Assembly (NCBI GenBank): GCA_018296165.2
Contig: JACKQL020000099.1
Coordinates: 62,001 to 126,000, forward strand
Reading direction: 5' to 3'
Source of the DNA: Termitomyces sp. T153
Taxonomy: Eukaryota > Basidiomycota > Agaricomycetes > Agaricales > Lyophyllaceae
Length of the DNA: 64,000 nucleotides
Within the stretch, counting starts at the first letter, position 1; every line of letters starts with the position of its first letter. Made by a program: the position numbers and the translations under genes. Below, one piece after another: positions 32,272 through 43,950 of the stretch. Below the pieces are notes generated by a model that saw nothing but the letters and a program-made list of their open reading frames with translations, was not told where the DNA came from and did no database searches.

Positions 32272-33006
32272 TTAATCTCTTTTATTCAGGACATCCCGAT
32301 TTATCCGATAAAAAGCAGATAGGGAAGATTTGAGGAGATAAAAGAACGCCGCCCATATAGTGAATAATGTTCCAAACTCCACATAAGCGAGATCATTTAG
32401 GGTTCCAGTCGGAACGCGCACCAGATCAGGCGAGCCAGAATCACGATGCTCAATTGAAATGAAATATGCTGATTGTAGATCAAACAGAGATGAGACCTCG
32501 CTCGAAAGACGCGGCAGGCCTGATGATGGGATGGATAATGCGTCTGAACAGAATATGGATAATGAGCTAGTCAATTACAGAAGATGTGCATCAGAAGCGA
32601 CCTCACCGCTAAGAGGGCATTCAAAAAAACCAGCAGGCCAAGCAAGGTCTGCCGTATGATAACCCGGTAACTGGTCTTCGGAAAGATTCCCGTAGCGTAG
32701 GTGTAAGGGCAATTTCACGTGAATTTCGTTTTTGTTATCAGTACGGTGTACATTGAGAAGGAGATGAGAGCCATCTTGTGATACTGCGCCTATCGGAAGC
32801 TCCAAATTCGATGTACCCCAGTGCCTGAAGGTATAAGACGCTTCATAATGTACAAGTTCGTAGGGATCCACGAAAATCAGCGGTGAAAGAAAAAGATACA
32901 GATACAGAGAGCAGTTGGAAAGATGTTGTGTCTCGTCCAATGTTATTATGGTGTCAGATACTGGGTGGTAGCCATTGTGAAAGACGGAGTGAACCAAGTG
33001 CGCCAT
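32272..33006 (-). CDS. PBN1: PIG-X/PBN1-type GPI mannosyltransferase subunit
   Basis: Two exons on the minus strand (33006-32607 and 32543-32272) joined over a 63-bp intron (GTGAGG...CAG) give about 223 residues. The ATG at 33006 has a good context (CACAATGG). Family landmarks are FHNGYHPVSDTI near the N-terminus, FVDPYELVHYEAS, the signature LPLHLRYG, and a C-terminal VRVPTGTLNDLAYVEFGT followed by a membrane helix (LFTIWAAFFYLL). PIG-X/Pbn1 is the ER-membrane partner of PIG-M/Gpi14, which adds the first mannose to the GPI anchor. A type I ER topology is expected. The short length is closer to PIG-X than to yeast Pbn1. Confidence 0.82.
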
Positions 33007-33316
33007 TGTGGGAAAGCAAAACAAGTCGAAAGCATTGGCTTCTTTCGGAGGTCTTACAAATATATACAAGCAAAATCAAACCGTGACCGGGCCAGACAAC
33101 TCGCAATACTAATAGATTTCAACGTCTCCATGATCAGTCAGCTCTCGCAGAAAATGAAAAACTCGGACAGTAATGGTGGTATCAATTAGTAATTTCGATG
33201 AGGAACAAACAACGACTAGGATTACGATCGTGACTATTGTCAGTGAAACATGGGAAGATCCTGCCAGAAATGACGGTTGGGTATGGTATGCATCATTTCA
33301 ATGATCAGCACGCACA

Positions 33317-33916
33317 TCACCGGTTAGTAAACAGCCCAGCAACATCTTTCATGTCCAAGATGTGCACACCCGCTTCTTCCAGCTCTACCTCGACTTCGAC
33401 CTCGATACAATTAGCCGGGGTGATGCCTCCACCATGTAGCACCTCTATCCTATCATGGGTTGCATGTGAATCCCTGACTATCAGAACCTCGTTACCCCTC
33501 TTCAGCGCATCGTTACACGTTGCTCTAATTGAGTAATCCGTCAGGAACCCCGCGACGATGATCTCGGCATCAGTCGGTATGATGTCCCCCAGACTTGTTC
33601 CTGCGAACGCATTGTTTTTTCGCTTATCGACTACCAGCTCGGAGTCTTCTGCTTCGAAGATGAGCTCCCACCCCGACACCTTTGGTTCATCCAAATCGCC
33701 CGGGTCGCCGCAGTTTCGTACGTGAACAATGAGAGGTTGAGGATATGCAAGGCGTGCATGTGTAAGGATGTGGGAAATATTTTCTTTGACCCTTTTAGAT
33801 GCTGGAACACCGCCCTCTAGTGGGTCAAGTAGCATCAATTGTTGAATGTCGAGCAGTAACAACACTCGTCGAGATGCTAATGCGATATTGAGTGCTTCCT
33901 GCTCGGACAATGCCAT
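33317..33916 (-). CDS. Isochorismatase-like hydrolase lacking the catalytic cysteine
   Basis: A 199-codon frame from the ATG at 33916 (MALSEQEALN); the frame is open upstream, so an extra 5' exon is possible. It shows RVLLLLDIQQLMLL (catalytic Asp position), ELVVDKRKNNAFAGTSL (catalytic Lys position) and EIIVAGFLTDYSIRATCNDALKRG. In isochorismatase-like cysteine hydrolases the nucleophile is the residue in T-D/E-x-C-V/I. Here that codon is TCA (Ser) near 33528. The Asp-Lys-Cys triad is therefore incomplete. The fold is probably intact and the protein may be inactive or use another chemistry. The substrate cannot be told from sequence. Confidence 0.8.
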   Translation of the reverse strand: MALSEQEALNIALASRRVLLLLDIQQLMLLDPLEGGVPASKRVKENISHILTHARLAYPQPLIVHVRNCGDPGDLDEPKVSGWELIFEAEDSELVVDKRKNNAFAGTSLGDIIPTDAEIIVAGFLTDYSIRATCNDALKRGNEVLIVRDSHATHDRIEVLHGGGITPANCIEVEVEVELEEAGVHILDMKDVAGLFTNR

Positions 33917-34009
33917 TTGGGACCAAGCTTCACGCGCGCAAAGGTGAGGACTGACAACGGGTCTGAAGCAAAGATATGTACAGGCGAGTATCAAGATATC
34001 AATTAACAA

Positions 34010-35560
34010 GAGACAGTACTGAAGAAGTGCGGAAATAGACCATTAATACACCCACGTGGTGGTGAGGGCGCCTGCAACAGACAAAGTGATCGGGTAGATC
34101 AAATCTGGGCAGTCAGTGCGTTCTGACGGACGCAGGCCTCGTTTCTCGACTCGAGCTGTTTCGAAAAGCACTGGACGCATGACAGAACTTGGGGAAGATG
34201 GAAATGTTCTAGCCTGATCAGAATGCAGAAGATCAACATCAAGGAGATAACATTTCCTTGGCTATCCAAAAACTAGGGAAACAAAACGTTCATGGAATAA
34301 GGGCGCATCGGGTCGTACTGACCGGACACGAGCCTCGAGACTGGCCTAGCTGAAATGACCGTTGAATTAAGCAAACTGTAGGACAAGAAAGTAAGACAGC
34401 CTTCCTGCTATGTACAACAGGGTCGTGATCATTAACGAACTTAACCCAGGCTGAGGGGTTGATCTAAGAAGTTAAGTTAAGGAGTAATTGACTCAGGAGG
34501 TTACCCAATTGTGGTAGAAGGTACACTTGAAATGACCCAGGACTTTTGTGGACTCTCGGAAGATGTCAAAGATTACTGGCTCAGAGTGCGCAGGGTCTGC
34601 CGACTCTATCCTCACAGCAGTGGGCGAACCGAACGCTTCCATAGTTATAGTGGAGCATTCAGCACTGTGGAGCACGATAGAAGCCGAATACTTAGCGCCA
34701 CAACAGTTGGCACCAAAGACGATTCAAAGATGGCAGTCGCTCTACCGTGTCTGTTCAGCGTCAAGGAAGCTCTCGGAACAGGAACACCTTCCAAAGAACC
34801 TTATGGCCAAAATGAGAAATCGCCGAGACGTTCATCATATTATTCATCTTCCGTTAAATTTTCAAGACAGCGAGTTCGTACGTCAGATAGAAATACTTCA
34901 TATCGGATTTGATGTATCGCTCGCATTGCGAAATACTAGCCTATAAGAGTATATCTTGAAAAAGACCTGCTCATCCTAAAGGTTCCAATTTCAACACCAA
35001 AGACCTAAATCAAGCACAGGTGATAAAGGGTACGAGCGTTCATATCGGTACCTCTTTACTAATGTGGGAGAGTCAAGCCTGGATAAGGGCAAGCTAAAAC
35101 CGTGCGCTTAGGGGTGTGTGCTCTCGAAGTTTTGCGGCACAAGGTACAGGACTGAAGTTAGAGTGGGTCAAAGAAAAAATCTCCAAATGTATGTGGGTAG
35201 CAATCGACATTTGAATTAGATGGGATCGGGATCTTGAGTATCAAAGTCCTCCAGGTGGTCGGCCATCAAGATACTGGCAAAAAGTCCTCAAGGAGAGAAA
35301 ATAGATCTAGAAATGAGTTGTATAGACAATTCGAACAGGCAAGCGATGAAAGAACATCGATATACAGCGGGATCTCGTCCCAACCACAGGGTGAAGTGAT
35401 GGTTACGGGCAACTCCGAGTCGGTGCTATCTCATGAAGATTTCCGTCTAGAAAAATTATTCCGATTACATGATGCAATGTCATTTTATACGTTAGAAGTA
35501 AGAAGGCCAATACCCTAGAATAAACATCGTCAATGAGGCAGGAACAGAACCGTGATTTGA
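34010..35560. other. 1.5-kb stretch with no supported gene
   Basis: Short overlapping frames occur at 34511-34946 (plus) and 35234-35518 (plus), but none shows a recognisable motif or a convincing splice pattern. A diverged or lost gene cannot be excluded. Confidence 0.4.
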
Positions 35561-35569
35561 ACAACCGAC

Positions 35570-36270
35570 TCGGGCGTTCATCTTACAGCCCTTTTTGTGC
35601 CTTGGCCAGTCAACCTTCTGAAATTTTCGACCAGACGGCTTTCTTGCACTGACGACGCATCAGCAGCTTGATATCATCCTACCCATCAAAGGTGCGGCAT
35701 GCATCGTCTCTTGACTCTTGCCGCTCGTCTCTTGTCCTCATCCAAGGTCGATTGGAGTTCCTTGCTGCTCCTCGCGACGATCTTCCTCACAGTCCATCCA
35801 TCCGTGTCTTGATATCTACATTACCACCCATGTGACAAAAACCATTCAAAAGACGCTGGTGCCTTCCTAATCGCCTCTGTATTATTGAACTAACAGATTT
35901 GGCGTATTTCTTTGGCAACGGTGCACCCATACCGATTCCGATGATTGACGTTACCACCCGCGTCGTAGAGTATTTGTGCATATTCGAGATCGTATCCAGG
36001 TTTGGTGGAGAAGCAATGGGATAAGGCTGTTTTTCCGGAGAGGTCGACGCCATCCACGGACCCTTCAGCAGCGCAATTTCTGGAAATTGAAAAAGGTTAC
36101 CCGGAAATATCAGCATAAAGAAACCTAGAAGACTGTAGATATGCGCCTTTGTTGGTCCCCCAGCGAAGGTCGTAGAACTCTTTAGAGACGGCCACCCAAG
36201 CTGTGTTGCTGGCCTCCCCGCTTGCTGGGAGCATAAAGTTCATTTGAATTAGCATTAGTATAGTTTGTCC
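35570..36270 (-). pseudogene. Ankyrin-repeat and MYND-finger gene relic
   Basis: Reading the minus strand downward gives pieces of a fungal ankyrin-MYND protein in several frames: NTAWVAVSKEFYDLRWGTN, then AAEGSVDGVDLSGKTALSHC and YAQILYDAGGNVNHRNRYG (ankyrin), an 18-bp GT...AG gap, then FEWFLSHGGNVDIK. A 1-bp shift leads to DTDGWTVRKIVARSSKELQS. The MYND finger survives as IKLLMRRQCKKAVWSK and, after another shift, FQKVDWPRHKKGC at about 35581-35620. The frame changes and the missing first cysteines of the finger indicate a dead gene. MYND fingers mediate protein contacts with proline-rich partners. Confidence 0.7.
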
Positions 36271-36640
36271 AAAGTAGTCAAGATCGCTTGGTATTGATGA
36301 GCTCTTCTATCGGGCTTTGGAATGGATGTGAGTACAGAATGTCACGAGAGCAAGTGAGGTTTCAGTCAACCGTCCTTGCCGTGGGCGCAATCATGCGTTT
36401 TCGTTGCTCATTACCCATATTTGTTCTAATATAGCAGCTGCGACTCTCGACAAGCTGCGTCGAAGTAATGCCCAGGTCAAGCCCAGATCTACAGTGCTGA
36501 GTACCGAGTAGCTAGAAAAGACGCGCGTCAGACTCACGTGGTGTCACCGATGATGATCTGAAATTCATTCTCGCAGTACCCCTAATGACGAATGCTTCAA
36601 GCCAACTAACTCTTGTGTACCATCGGAAATACCCTCATCA

Positions 36641-37020
36641 TGTCCAAGCGCTTACATTCACCCGAACTCGAAGATGAGCGCACCCAGGGGTGAGATCAAT
36701 AGGCGACATCGTTCTGGTGTTGCCGGAAAAGGATTACGCCAAGAGCTTTCGTCTTTCTGAACACCGTCTCAATGCTAGGGAAAGCTGGATATGCCCAGTA
36801 CCCGAGCACAAAAAACCGCCACACCCAGAAATCAAGAAGACGAAGGGAAGGGGAAAACACCCACAGACTGCCATGTCTGCGACTCCTGAATGCAAGCTTG
36901 TCCAGGAAAATATTTTTTCTTGTATACTGGTAGTGAATGCGAGCAGTCATTTCGTGCCACCAAGAAGGGTGACATTCGCCGCTCGCGCTACGAGATGGTC
37001 ATCAAGAGATGTTTGAAACG
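36641..37020 (+). pseudogene. Possible degenerate C2H2 zinc-finger gene
   Basis: A good start context at 36641 gives MSKRLHSPELEDERTQ, then a possible intron donor (GGTGAGATC). Downstream, SWICPVPEHKKPPHPEIKKT and the segment SECEQSFRATKKGDIRRSRYEM resemble C2H2 fingers in which a cysteine and the final histidines have been replaced. No continuous model was found. The call is tentative. Confidence 0.3.
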
Positions 37021-37518
37021 GGCGTACAATGTTGTTAGCGGCGTTTCTCGAGGTCACCGAGGTCGAGGAATAGCATGTGTGTGGGTCAATATTTCGAAGG
37101 AGACATATAAATGCCTCAATGATAGAACTACATAGAGAATGAAGTCATGGAGAAGATCTCGAGGTTACGATTCTAGCGGCCTCCTAAATGACGGGATTGG
37201 AGTGCATCTGATTATGGCAGGTTAGCTCGACTGTGATCAATGCTACACCTGATAGAAGTCACTCAGATTGGCATTAATCAGATGGTCCCCCGAGTTTGGA
37301 TAGGACAGGAAATCGTTGGCGACGACACAATTGAGAGAGTCAAGCGAGCCGAGTAAGATTGTGGCGTCAGAACGTGCGCTATGTGTTACGATAATCTTGG
37401 TAGCTGCATAGATGTTGATTCGATTTTCGATGAGGTATATGATACGACTGCATTGCAACTAATCTGCGGGACAACGGAAATACTAGCCCGATCTAATAGA
37501 GGAGGGAATCATGACGAC

Positions 37519-38415
37519 TTAGGCGATGGCTTCCTTCAGTTCTCCATTGTCCACCATTTCTTGGACGATATCCAACCCACCGACGAGCTCGCCCTTAACT
37601 ATGAGTTGTGGGAATGTCGGCCAGTCATTGAGCTTTTTGAGTCCTAAATCATTTTCAATACAAATTCGTCTATGCAAAAATATCGCAACACACCTTGTCG
37701 AACCGCCTCGTCAGCCAGGATATCGAAATGCGTGAATTCGACATTGTTGTCCCTGAGCAGCGTCGAAATCTTGCGTGAGAAACCACATCGCGGTGCATCC
37801 GGACTGCCCTTCATGAACAAAACCACCTTGCTTTGATTCATCAGCATATGCATCCTCTTCTCTAGTTCCTCTGGCGTCTCGGTTTTCTCTGACTCCAGAA
37901 AGATGCTATCTGAAGCAGATGCTGGTGACTGGGTCGTGATAGATTGGGGTTTAGGGACCACGGGACCAGTAGTATGTGTCGCGATGGCCTGAGTTAGCTT
38001 TGGTGCGTCAGCACCTGATATGCGTTCAAGGAGAGTGTGACCCTGTTTAATGTGACAGTCATCATAATTTGCTCTGTATTGTGTGATGGAAGACGCACTT
38101 GAAGAACCACGAACAAAGGCACAGCTTCGACATCAAAAGATTCCGCGATTTCTGCATGTGTTTCCGCTTCAATCTGGGTTCACCTTGGTAAAAAAAATCG
38201 ATGAGCATATGAAACTGGTTGTCACTCACGTTAAGAACCAATAGTTTCGGGTACTTCTTGGAGAGCTCATTCACCACTTCGTTCATCTGTTTGCATGGCT
38301 CAGCCCATGGCGCCCAAAAATTGAGAAGAGATATCCTTTGAAGGTCTGCAGACAATAGTTCCTGAAATTGCAGCGTAGATTCTATCTCGTGGAAATTAGT
38401 GATCTGGCTGGCCAT
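37519..38415 (-). CDS. GRX4: Monothiol glutaredoxin, Grx3/Grx4 type
   Basis: Four exons on the minus strand from ATG 38415 ([10 protein letters not shown]) to the stop at 37519. The N-terminal thioredoxin-like domain has [12 protein letters not shown] in place of a WCGPC motif, as Grx3/4 proteins do, then [24 protein letters not shown]. The glutaredoxin domain has [19 protein letters not shown] with the monothiol CGFS site, then [20 protein letters not shown] and the acidic end [10 protein letters not shown]. These cytosolic and nuclear proteins bind a Fe-S cluster with glutathione and deliver iron or sense it together with iron-responsive regulators. Introns are short, with GTGAGT, GTGCGT and GTGTGT donors. 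Another in-frame ATG at 38496 is less likely because it precedes the family start. Confidence 0.92.
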
Positions 38416-38620
38416 GATGGACAATGGCTTTTCAATGAAGAATGGTCGATGAGTAAGGAATCGGGTAAGAAATTGAGTCCTATCGGATAAGATCATGATG
38501 GCACAATTCGGATCTAGCCGATGGGATCAACTTCGGTAATGAGTATATGAGTTGCCAGCGTCAAGTGAAGCTACCAGCCCGTAACCAGAGAAACTTTGTA
38601 CAAAATTGTGTTTGAATGCA

Positions 38621-38990
38621 TCAGGGAATACAAAACCTCGGTAAGAATACGTTCAAAGTTAGTAGACGCGGGTCAGCTCACTTGTTCAAGTCTGAAAATG
38701 CGGAGACAAGTTGCTTTCGTTTTTGTTGCGCGGCCATGATCACTGGCATAAGCGGAATCGTCGCGCTCGGACTCGAAGATATTTCGGCATCAGCACTGCT
38801 GAAGCTTGAAGCCCGAAACGTCGAGATGTAATCTTGAATGCTGAACTGCCCATCAGGGTTTCCAGTTTCAAATCAATTTTCAATCCACCGACTGTGTAGG
38901 AATTGTCAGGGAAAGCGCTTGATAGATCCTCTCTCAGGCGCCCTGAGACCAGTTCATATATAATTCCAAGAAAGAGACGCCTCCATCAAG
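38621..38990 (-). CDS. Possible small coding region, unrecognised
   Basis: The minus strand holds two open stretches in different frames. One gives GIIYELVSGRLREDLSSAFPDNSYTV (about 38960-38890). The other gives QFSIQDYISTFRASSFSSAD and, further on, PLMPVIMAAQQKRKQLVSAFSDLN (about 38850-38670), followed by a GTGAGC donor, a GAG acceptor and a stop at 38621. A 43-bp GT...AG intron could join the first two. No family is recognised and no clear start codon was found, so this may be a gene, a relic or chance. It sits upstream of the GRX4-like gene on the same strand. Confidence 0.28.
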
Positions 38991-39011
38991 ACCTAGGTTC
39001 TATCCGTTATC

Positions 39012-40255
39012 ATGGCGTCCTTTGCCGGCGACAGCATCTCTCTTCCAATAGAGTTGCAATACACTATCATAGATTACCTACACTCCGACTTTCGTTCCCT
39101 AGCCAAATGCAGCGCCGTCTGTATATCATGGCGCCTACACAGCTACAAGTATAAATTTGCGAGGATCACTCTCGCATGGGGTTCTGTTCTGTTCTTCTTA
39201 GAACTCCTGAAGAACGGTTTCTCCGCATCTGCTGTGATCCCATCTGTTAGAAGCGTTCATATACGTGGGCCGCCCAATGCATTACCAACGTGGGATGTGC
39301 AAAAGATGGCGGCTATTCAAGAGATCTTGTGGGCCTTAACAGCGTCCAGGAACATCAGGGGATTTTCTCTGCAGAATTTAGCCTGGATTTTACCAGCTCT
39401 CGCGGTTCCGTCTCTCAATTTTTCTGGACTGTCAACAGTTTCAACTTTGGAACTGCTTCAGATCAGCTTCTACACACGCGCAGAGTTGGTTGCGTTCCTA
39501 AACAACTTCCACCGTTTAGACCACTTGGTGTTGGAAGATGTCGATTGCGCATTGCAATCGCGGCCACCAACAATTTCAGAGACCCTGCCACCAGGGTCCT
39601 ATGGACTGGCACTTCGCTGTCCTCAAGACTTCTCCTTGAAGAAACGCCTACGATGGGATTCCATGACCAACCACTCCGGTGTCTCTGCCGAAGACCTCGC
39701 CGACCTGACAATGTTCATGTCAGAACGGCACCACGAGATAGCAGCCATATTGCCCTACTTTGGGCCATCCCTGCATCGTCTACAACTTTCCACTCAGACA
39801 ATTCGTGAGTACTTCCTGGATTTGAACTATGCTCGTGACTGACTGAGACTTGAATGGCAGACACATACCCGGATGCAGCCATAAATGAATTAGACCTATC
39901 CTCCTCTACTTCGCTTAAACAGCTAAGCCTAGGATCGTCGAAGCGTGTCCTGGCACTCCTTCCTTGGGTACCATTGATTCTCAGACGCCTGCCTAAGAGT
40001 GACCCACCAACACTGATGCACCTCGAATTCGGATTTGCTTCCTCGCGCCAATTCCACCTTGACAGACCCATTTTGTTGATCATTTCTGATATTCTAATGT
40101 CTCCGCAATTCCAGAAGCTGCAGATCATCCATTTTGTGGTGTTTGACGCCACAGGGGATCGAGAACTATTAAAGCTCGTGAAGCACACAATTTGCGAGAC
40201 GTTCGCAAGCTGGAGGGATAAGGGAGCTGTTTCGTTTACATTCACACGGCAGTGA
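39012..40255 (+). CDS. F-box protein with leucine-rich C-terminus
   Basis: Two exons (39012-39804, 39861-40255) give about 395 residues. The N-terminus SLPIELQYTIIDYLHSDFRSLAKCSAVCISWRLHSY is a typical F-box (LP-x-E-L/I ... L-x-x-L-x-x-C-x-x-V-C-x-x-W). The remainder has leucine-rich segments such as STLELLQISF, LDHLVLEDV, LHRLQLS and KQLSLGSS, consistent with irregular LRRs. F-box proteins link a substrate to the SCF ubiquitin ligase through Skp1. Lineage-specific F-box-LRR families are numerous in mushroom-forming fungi, and nothing in the sequence identifies the target. A TATA-like TATATATAATTCC lies at about 38953, some 60 bp upstream. Confidence 0.8.
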
Positions 40256-40675
40256 ACTTTTGAGATAGTTGTAAGTACATTCTCGTTAACAAGATCGAAG
40301 GAACTTTTCCCGGAGGGATCTCCAGATTTTCTGGGGTAAATGAGGGTCTGATGGTTTGAATGCGTAGTTATAATTTTGAACATTTGCCAAGATGTTTCTT
40401 TCCACTTTAAGTCGAAGAGCCGGGGACCACGGCTCTATGAAAGCCACTCGGCCTCTCGGCCCGGTTCCCACGTGGCCTCTGGATGCAAAACACCTTCAAC
40501 GCCTCGTTGCTGGCCTGACTTAAAAAGTTATTCGTTTGCTTTCACGCGAGTTGTTCCCATTGGAACATTCTTCTCTTAATTTACCATATAACTGTGGTCC
40601 ACATTGGAGGCCATCCCCCTCAGACCGTTGCGCCCAAAGCAACACAACACTCAGGGACCATTACCATCTCCAAAG
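40256..40675. promoter_or_regulatory. Upstream region of the SPX transporter gene
   Basis: No coding feature is supported. The stretch separates the F-box gene's stop from the transporter's ATG and must hold the transporter promoter. I see no clear CACGTG phosphate-response E-box; a CCCACGTGG occurs at 40467-40475, which contains CACGTG and is a candidate site for a Pho4-type bHLH factor. Confidence 0.4.
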
Positions 40676-43600
40676 ATGAAGTTTAGGTATGTGTGTTTCG
40701 GGTCAGATGACTCTCAGTTCCATTCTCCTGACGCACATTTGAGTTCTTCTTTGAAGTTTAACGCAGTCTCAGACTGGTGGGACGAGTATATATCGTGAGT
40801 TCTAGATGGTTCAGCGGAGAACAAAGTCTGATCATCTTGAGCCAGCTATGACTCTTTAAAGAGATATATTTATCAATTGGAGAAGGAACAGCATGTAGAA
40901 GGCCGTCCATATCGTGATGTAGAAGCTAATGAACAAGATTCACTTTTGGGCCAGTCTGGCACCGATGCGGTATTCGAGCCCCTTCTCAACAAGGATTTGG
41001 GAAAGATTGTCTCGTTTTACCATGCTCAAGAAAAGGAGCTCACAGACGAAGTCGCGGAGCTGGAAGAATTGGTAGAGAAGCAGGAGGAGGCCGGACTCGG
41101 GGGTGACGATCGCTACTTCGACGATCCAGATGATGATGACGACGACGACGACGAAAGTATCTCTCGTAGCCCAGAACGGCGGCGACGCCAAAAATCCTCC
41201 ACGCGACGCAACATCTGTAAGTCGTGTCATTATCTCCTCTTCGTGTTCCTTTTCTCATCATACCCTTGAAGCGCGCGAGCTAGGCTCCTCTGCCCGCGCT
41301 CACCGGCTGAGCATCTCATCTGCTGACACGGCGGACAATGAAGGCGTCGGTGGGTCTGTGTCCAGACTAGCAAACAGGATTGGAGATACTCTTCGTGACA
41401 GCATCATCTCCAATGCTCCCTCCGTTCCTGAGATGCAAACTATCTGGAACTATAAGTCGGACTACGCTTACGATATCCGCCTGCTGTTCAAGCGCAAAAT
41501 CACTACGTCGTACGTAGCCGTGGCCAACCTCAAGTCGTACGTTGAGGTTAACTACTCCGGCTTCCGCAAAATCCTTAAGAAGTATGACAAAGTCACGTAC
41601 TCTGAGGTCAGTATCGCGTTTTCGTTTTCTCTATCATCTTAACTTGAATGGTGACTTTTCACAGCTCAAGGATCGCTACATGCATCAAGTCGTTGAGACA
41701 TCGTATCCGTTTCTGCGCGATAGTAAAGACAGACTTGAAGACGCCCGTAAACGCCTCATCAGCCTTTACACCAAATGCGTCACGAATGGCGACAGACGAC
41801 TCGCGTCCCAGCAGCTCAAGCTTCACCAGCGGGAGAATATTGCATGGGAACGCGATACTGTGTGGCGACAGATGATTGCCCAGCAGCGCCGGGGTGACGT
41901 TGAAGGCGAGCCGATGACTATGGGGGCTTTGCTCAAGCCGCCGGGGCCTGGTCTCTTCTATATACCGACGCCGTTGGGTACGATACGTGTTACGAAGAAG
42001 ATGATATATAAGATCATCGCTGGGATCATCTTTATCACGTTGCTGAATGTCCAGGTCCTGGAGACCCTGGAAGCTAATCGATGTTTTGCTATTCTCATGT
42101 TTTGTACTTTCCTTTGGGCCACCGAAGTAAGTAACTTATGTCCCTTGCGAAGGTAATGGATCTGATTATCGTGGCAGGCTATTCCATTGTTCGTTACGTC
42201 AATGTTCGTGCCACTTCTCCTGGTCTTGCTGCAAGTGCTCCGCAATGATGCAGGAGATGTTCTTTCGAGGCCCGCGGCCACCACGTTCGTAGACCTTTCG
42301 GTTATGCTAATGTCACCGACTGTTGACATGGAATTACCAGATGGGTTTTCTCTATCATGTTTTCCCCAACGATTATGCTGCTCATCGGCGGATTCACAAT
42401 CTCATCCGCGCTGAGTAAAACAAACATTGATCGTGTATTGATCACAAAGGTTCTGAGCCTCGCAGGAGCCAGGCCTAGTATTGTCCTCCTGGCGTTCATG
42501 GGTGTCTCGTGTTTCGCAAGCATGTGGATTAGGTATATCCCACTTCTCGCCTGAAAGCCGCAGGAACCTTGATGAATATTCCTCCCACCCAGTAATGTCG
42601 CCGCACCCACTCTCTGCTTCACCTTAATCCGTGTAAGCTCGCCTTTGATGGATCTTTGTGTATGTTGCATCTAAAGGTACCGCCACCATTGTACAGCCCA
42701 TCCTCCGAACCTTACCTCCAAAGTCGGCATTCGGACCGTGTCTTATCGTAAGTAATCTAAACATGACATCGTTGAAGCTTGAATGAAATCTAAACACATT
42801 GGTCGATAGCTCGCCATTGCACTCGCGGCAAACATCGGAGGCCAGAGTTCACCCATTTCGTCGCCACAAAATCTCATCGCCCTCCAAGGGATGGACAATC
42901 CCATTGACTGGGCGACTTGGTTCGTCGTCGCGCTACCTGTGTCAGCCATCTCCATTATCCTGATCTGGGGTATGTTGCTCATGTCCTACCGGCCGGCTCG
43001 CGCGCCTGATGGCGATGGCGAAATTGAAATCAAACAAATCCGACCGACGCGGGACCCCTTCACGCACAAGCAGTGGTGGGTAACCATCGTGTGTCTAGTA
43101 ACTATTGGGCTATGGTGTGTGGCCCACCAGATCGAGTCTTATATTGGCAATATGGGCGTCATTGCGATAATTCCAATTGTAGCGTTTTTCTCAACGGGCG
43201 TTTTGAAGAAGGTCTGTTCCGCTTTGTTTCCTTATTGCACCTCCCAGAGCTTGGCTCACGGTGTGCCTCCGCATGCAGGATGATTTTGAGCAGTTCATGT
43301 GGACAATCGTCTTCTTGGCCATGGGTGGTATCGCTCTTGGTAAAGGGGTGATGTCAAGTGGCCTTTTAGACGTTGTAGATGATATAATTCACGATCTCGT
43401 GCAAGGCGTCCCACTATACGGCGTGATTTTGATTCTTTCTCCCATCGTATTGGTCCGTTTCTGATAACCTCACGTGAACCTCGTATGCTGACGTCCTCTA
43501 GATTATATCCACTTTTATCAGTCACACGATTGCTAGTGTTTTGCTAGTGCCTATTGTCAAGAAAGTGGGCGAGAATTTACCCGGGAATCACCAGAATATA

Positions 43601-43950
43601 CTTATCTTTGTCACTGCCTTAATCTGCTCCACCGGAATGGGCATGCCCGTTTCAGGATTCCCTAATCAGACTGCGTTGGTCCCGTTCCGTTCTATGTTTT
43701 CTTCTTTGCGCAGCTGACAGACTTTCGATCTCCTTTTGTCGTTCATATGTTTATATAGTGCTACTCAGGAGGATGAGCTCGGAGAGCTTTATTTATCAAA
43801 TGTTGACTTCTTGAAAAACGGGGTGCCGGCCAGCATTGTGGCTACAATCGTAAGCTCCAGCTGGTTTCGCAGCACATATTGGGCCTGATGACCATTTACG
43901 GACAGGTCGTTTCTACCGTAGGATATTTGCTCATGCTTGCTGCCGGGTAA
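40676..43950 (+). CDS. PHO91: SPX-domain phosphate transporter, PHO91/PHO87-90 type
   Basis: Start ATG at 40676; the first exon is only 11 bases (MKF+), then 40744-40794 and 40846-41216, giving MKFSSSLKFNAVSDWWDEYI and SLKRYIYQLEKEQ, the SPX N-terminus that senses inositol pyrophosphates. A second SPX block (IVSFYHAQEKELTDEVAELE, then FRKILKKYDK) follows. From about 41900 there are many membrane helices of the anion/sodium symporter family, with landmarks SNVAAPTLCFTLI, IALAANIGGQSSPISSPQN, EQFMWTIVFLAMGGIALGKG and STGMGMPVSGFPNQTAATQ, ending VVSTVGYLLMLAAG at 43950. About a dozen short introns are needed. These proteins are low-affinity phosphate carriers of plasma or vacuolar membrane. The Asp/Glu-rich spacer at 41100-41160 is a disordered linker. 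Confidence 0.88.

Noticed and set aside
40940..41261. Minus-strand frames across the acidic spacer of the SPX protein
   Set aside because: They mirror the Asp/Glu-rich coding repeat (GAT/GAC) on the plus strand.
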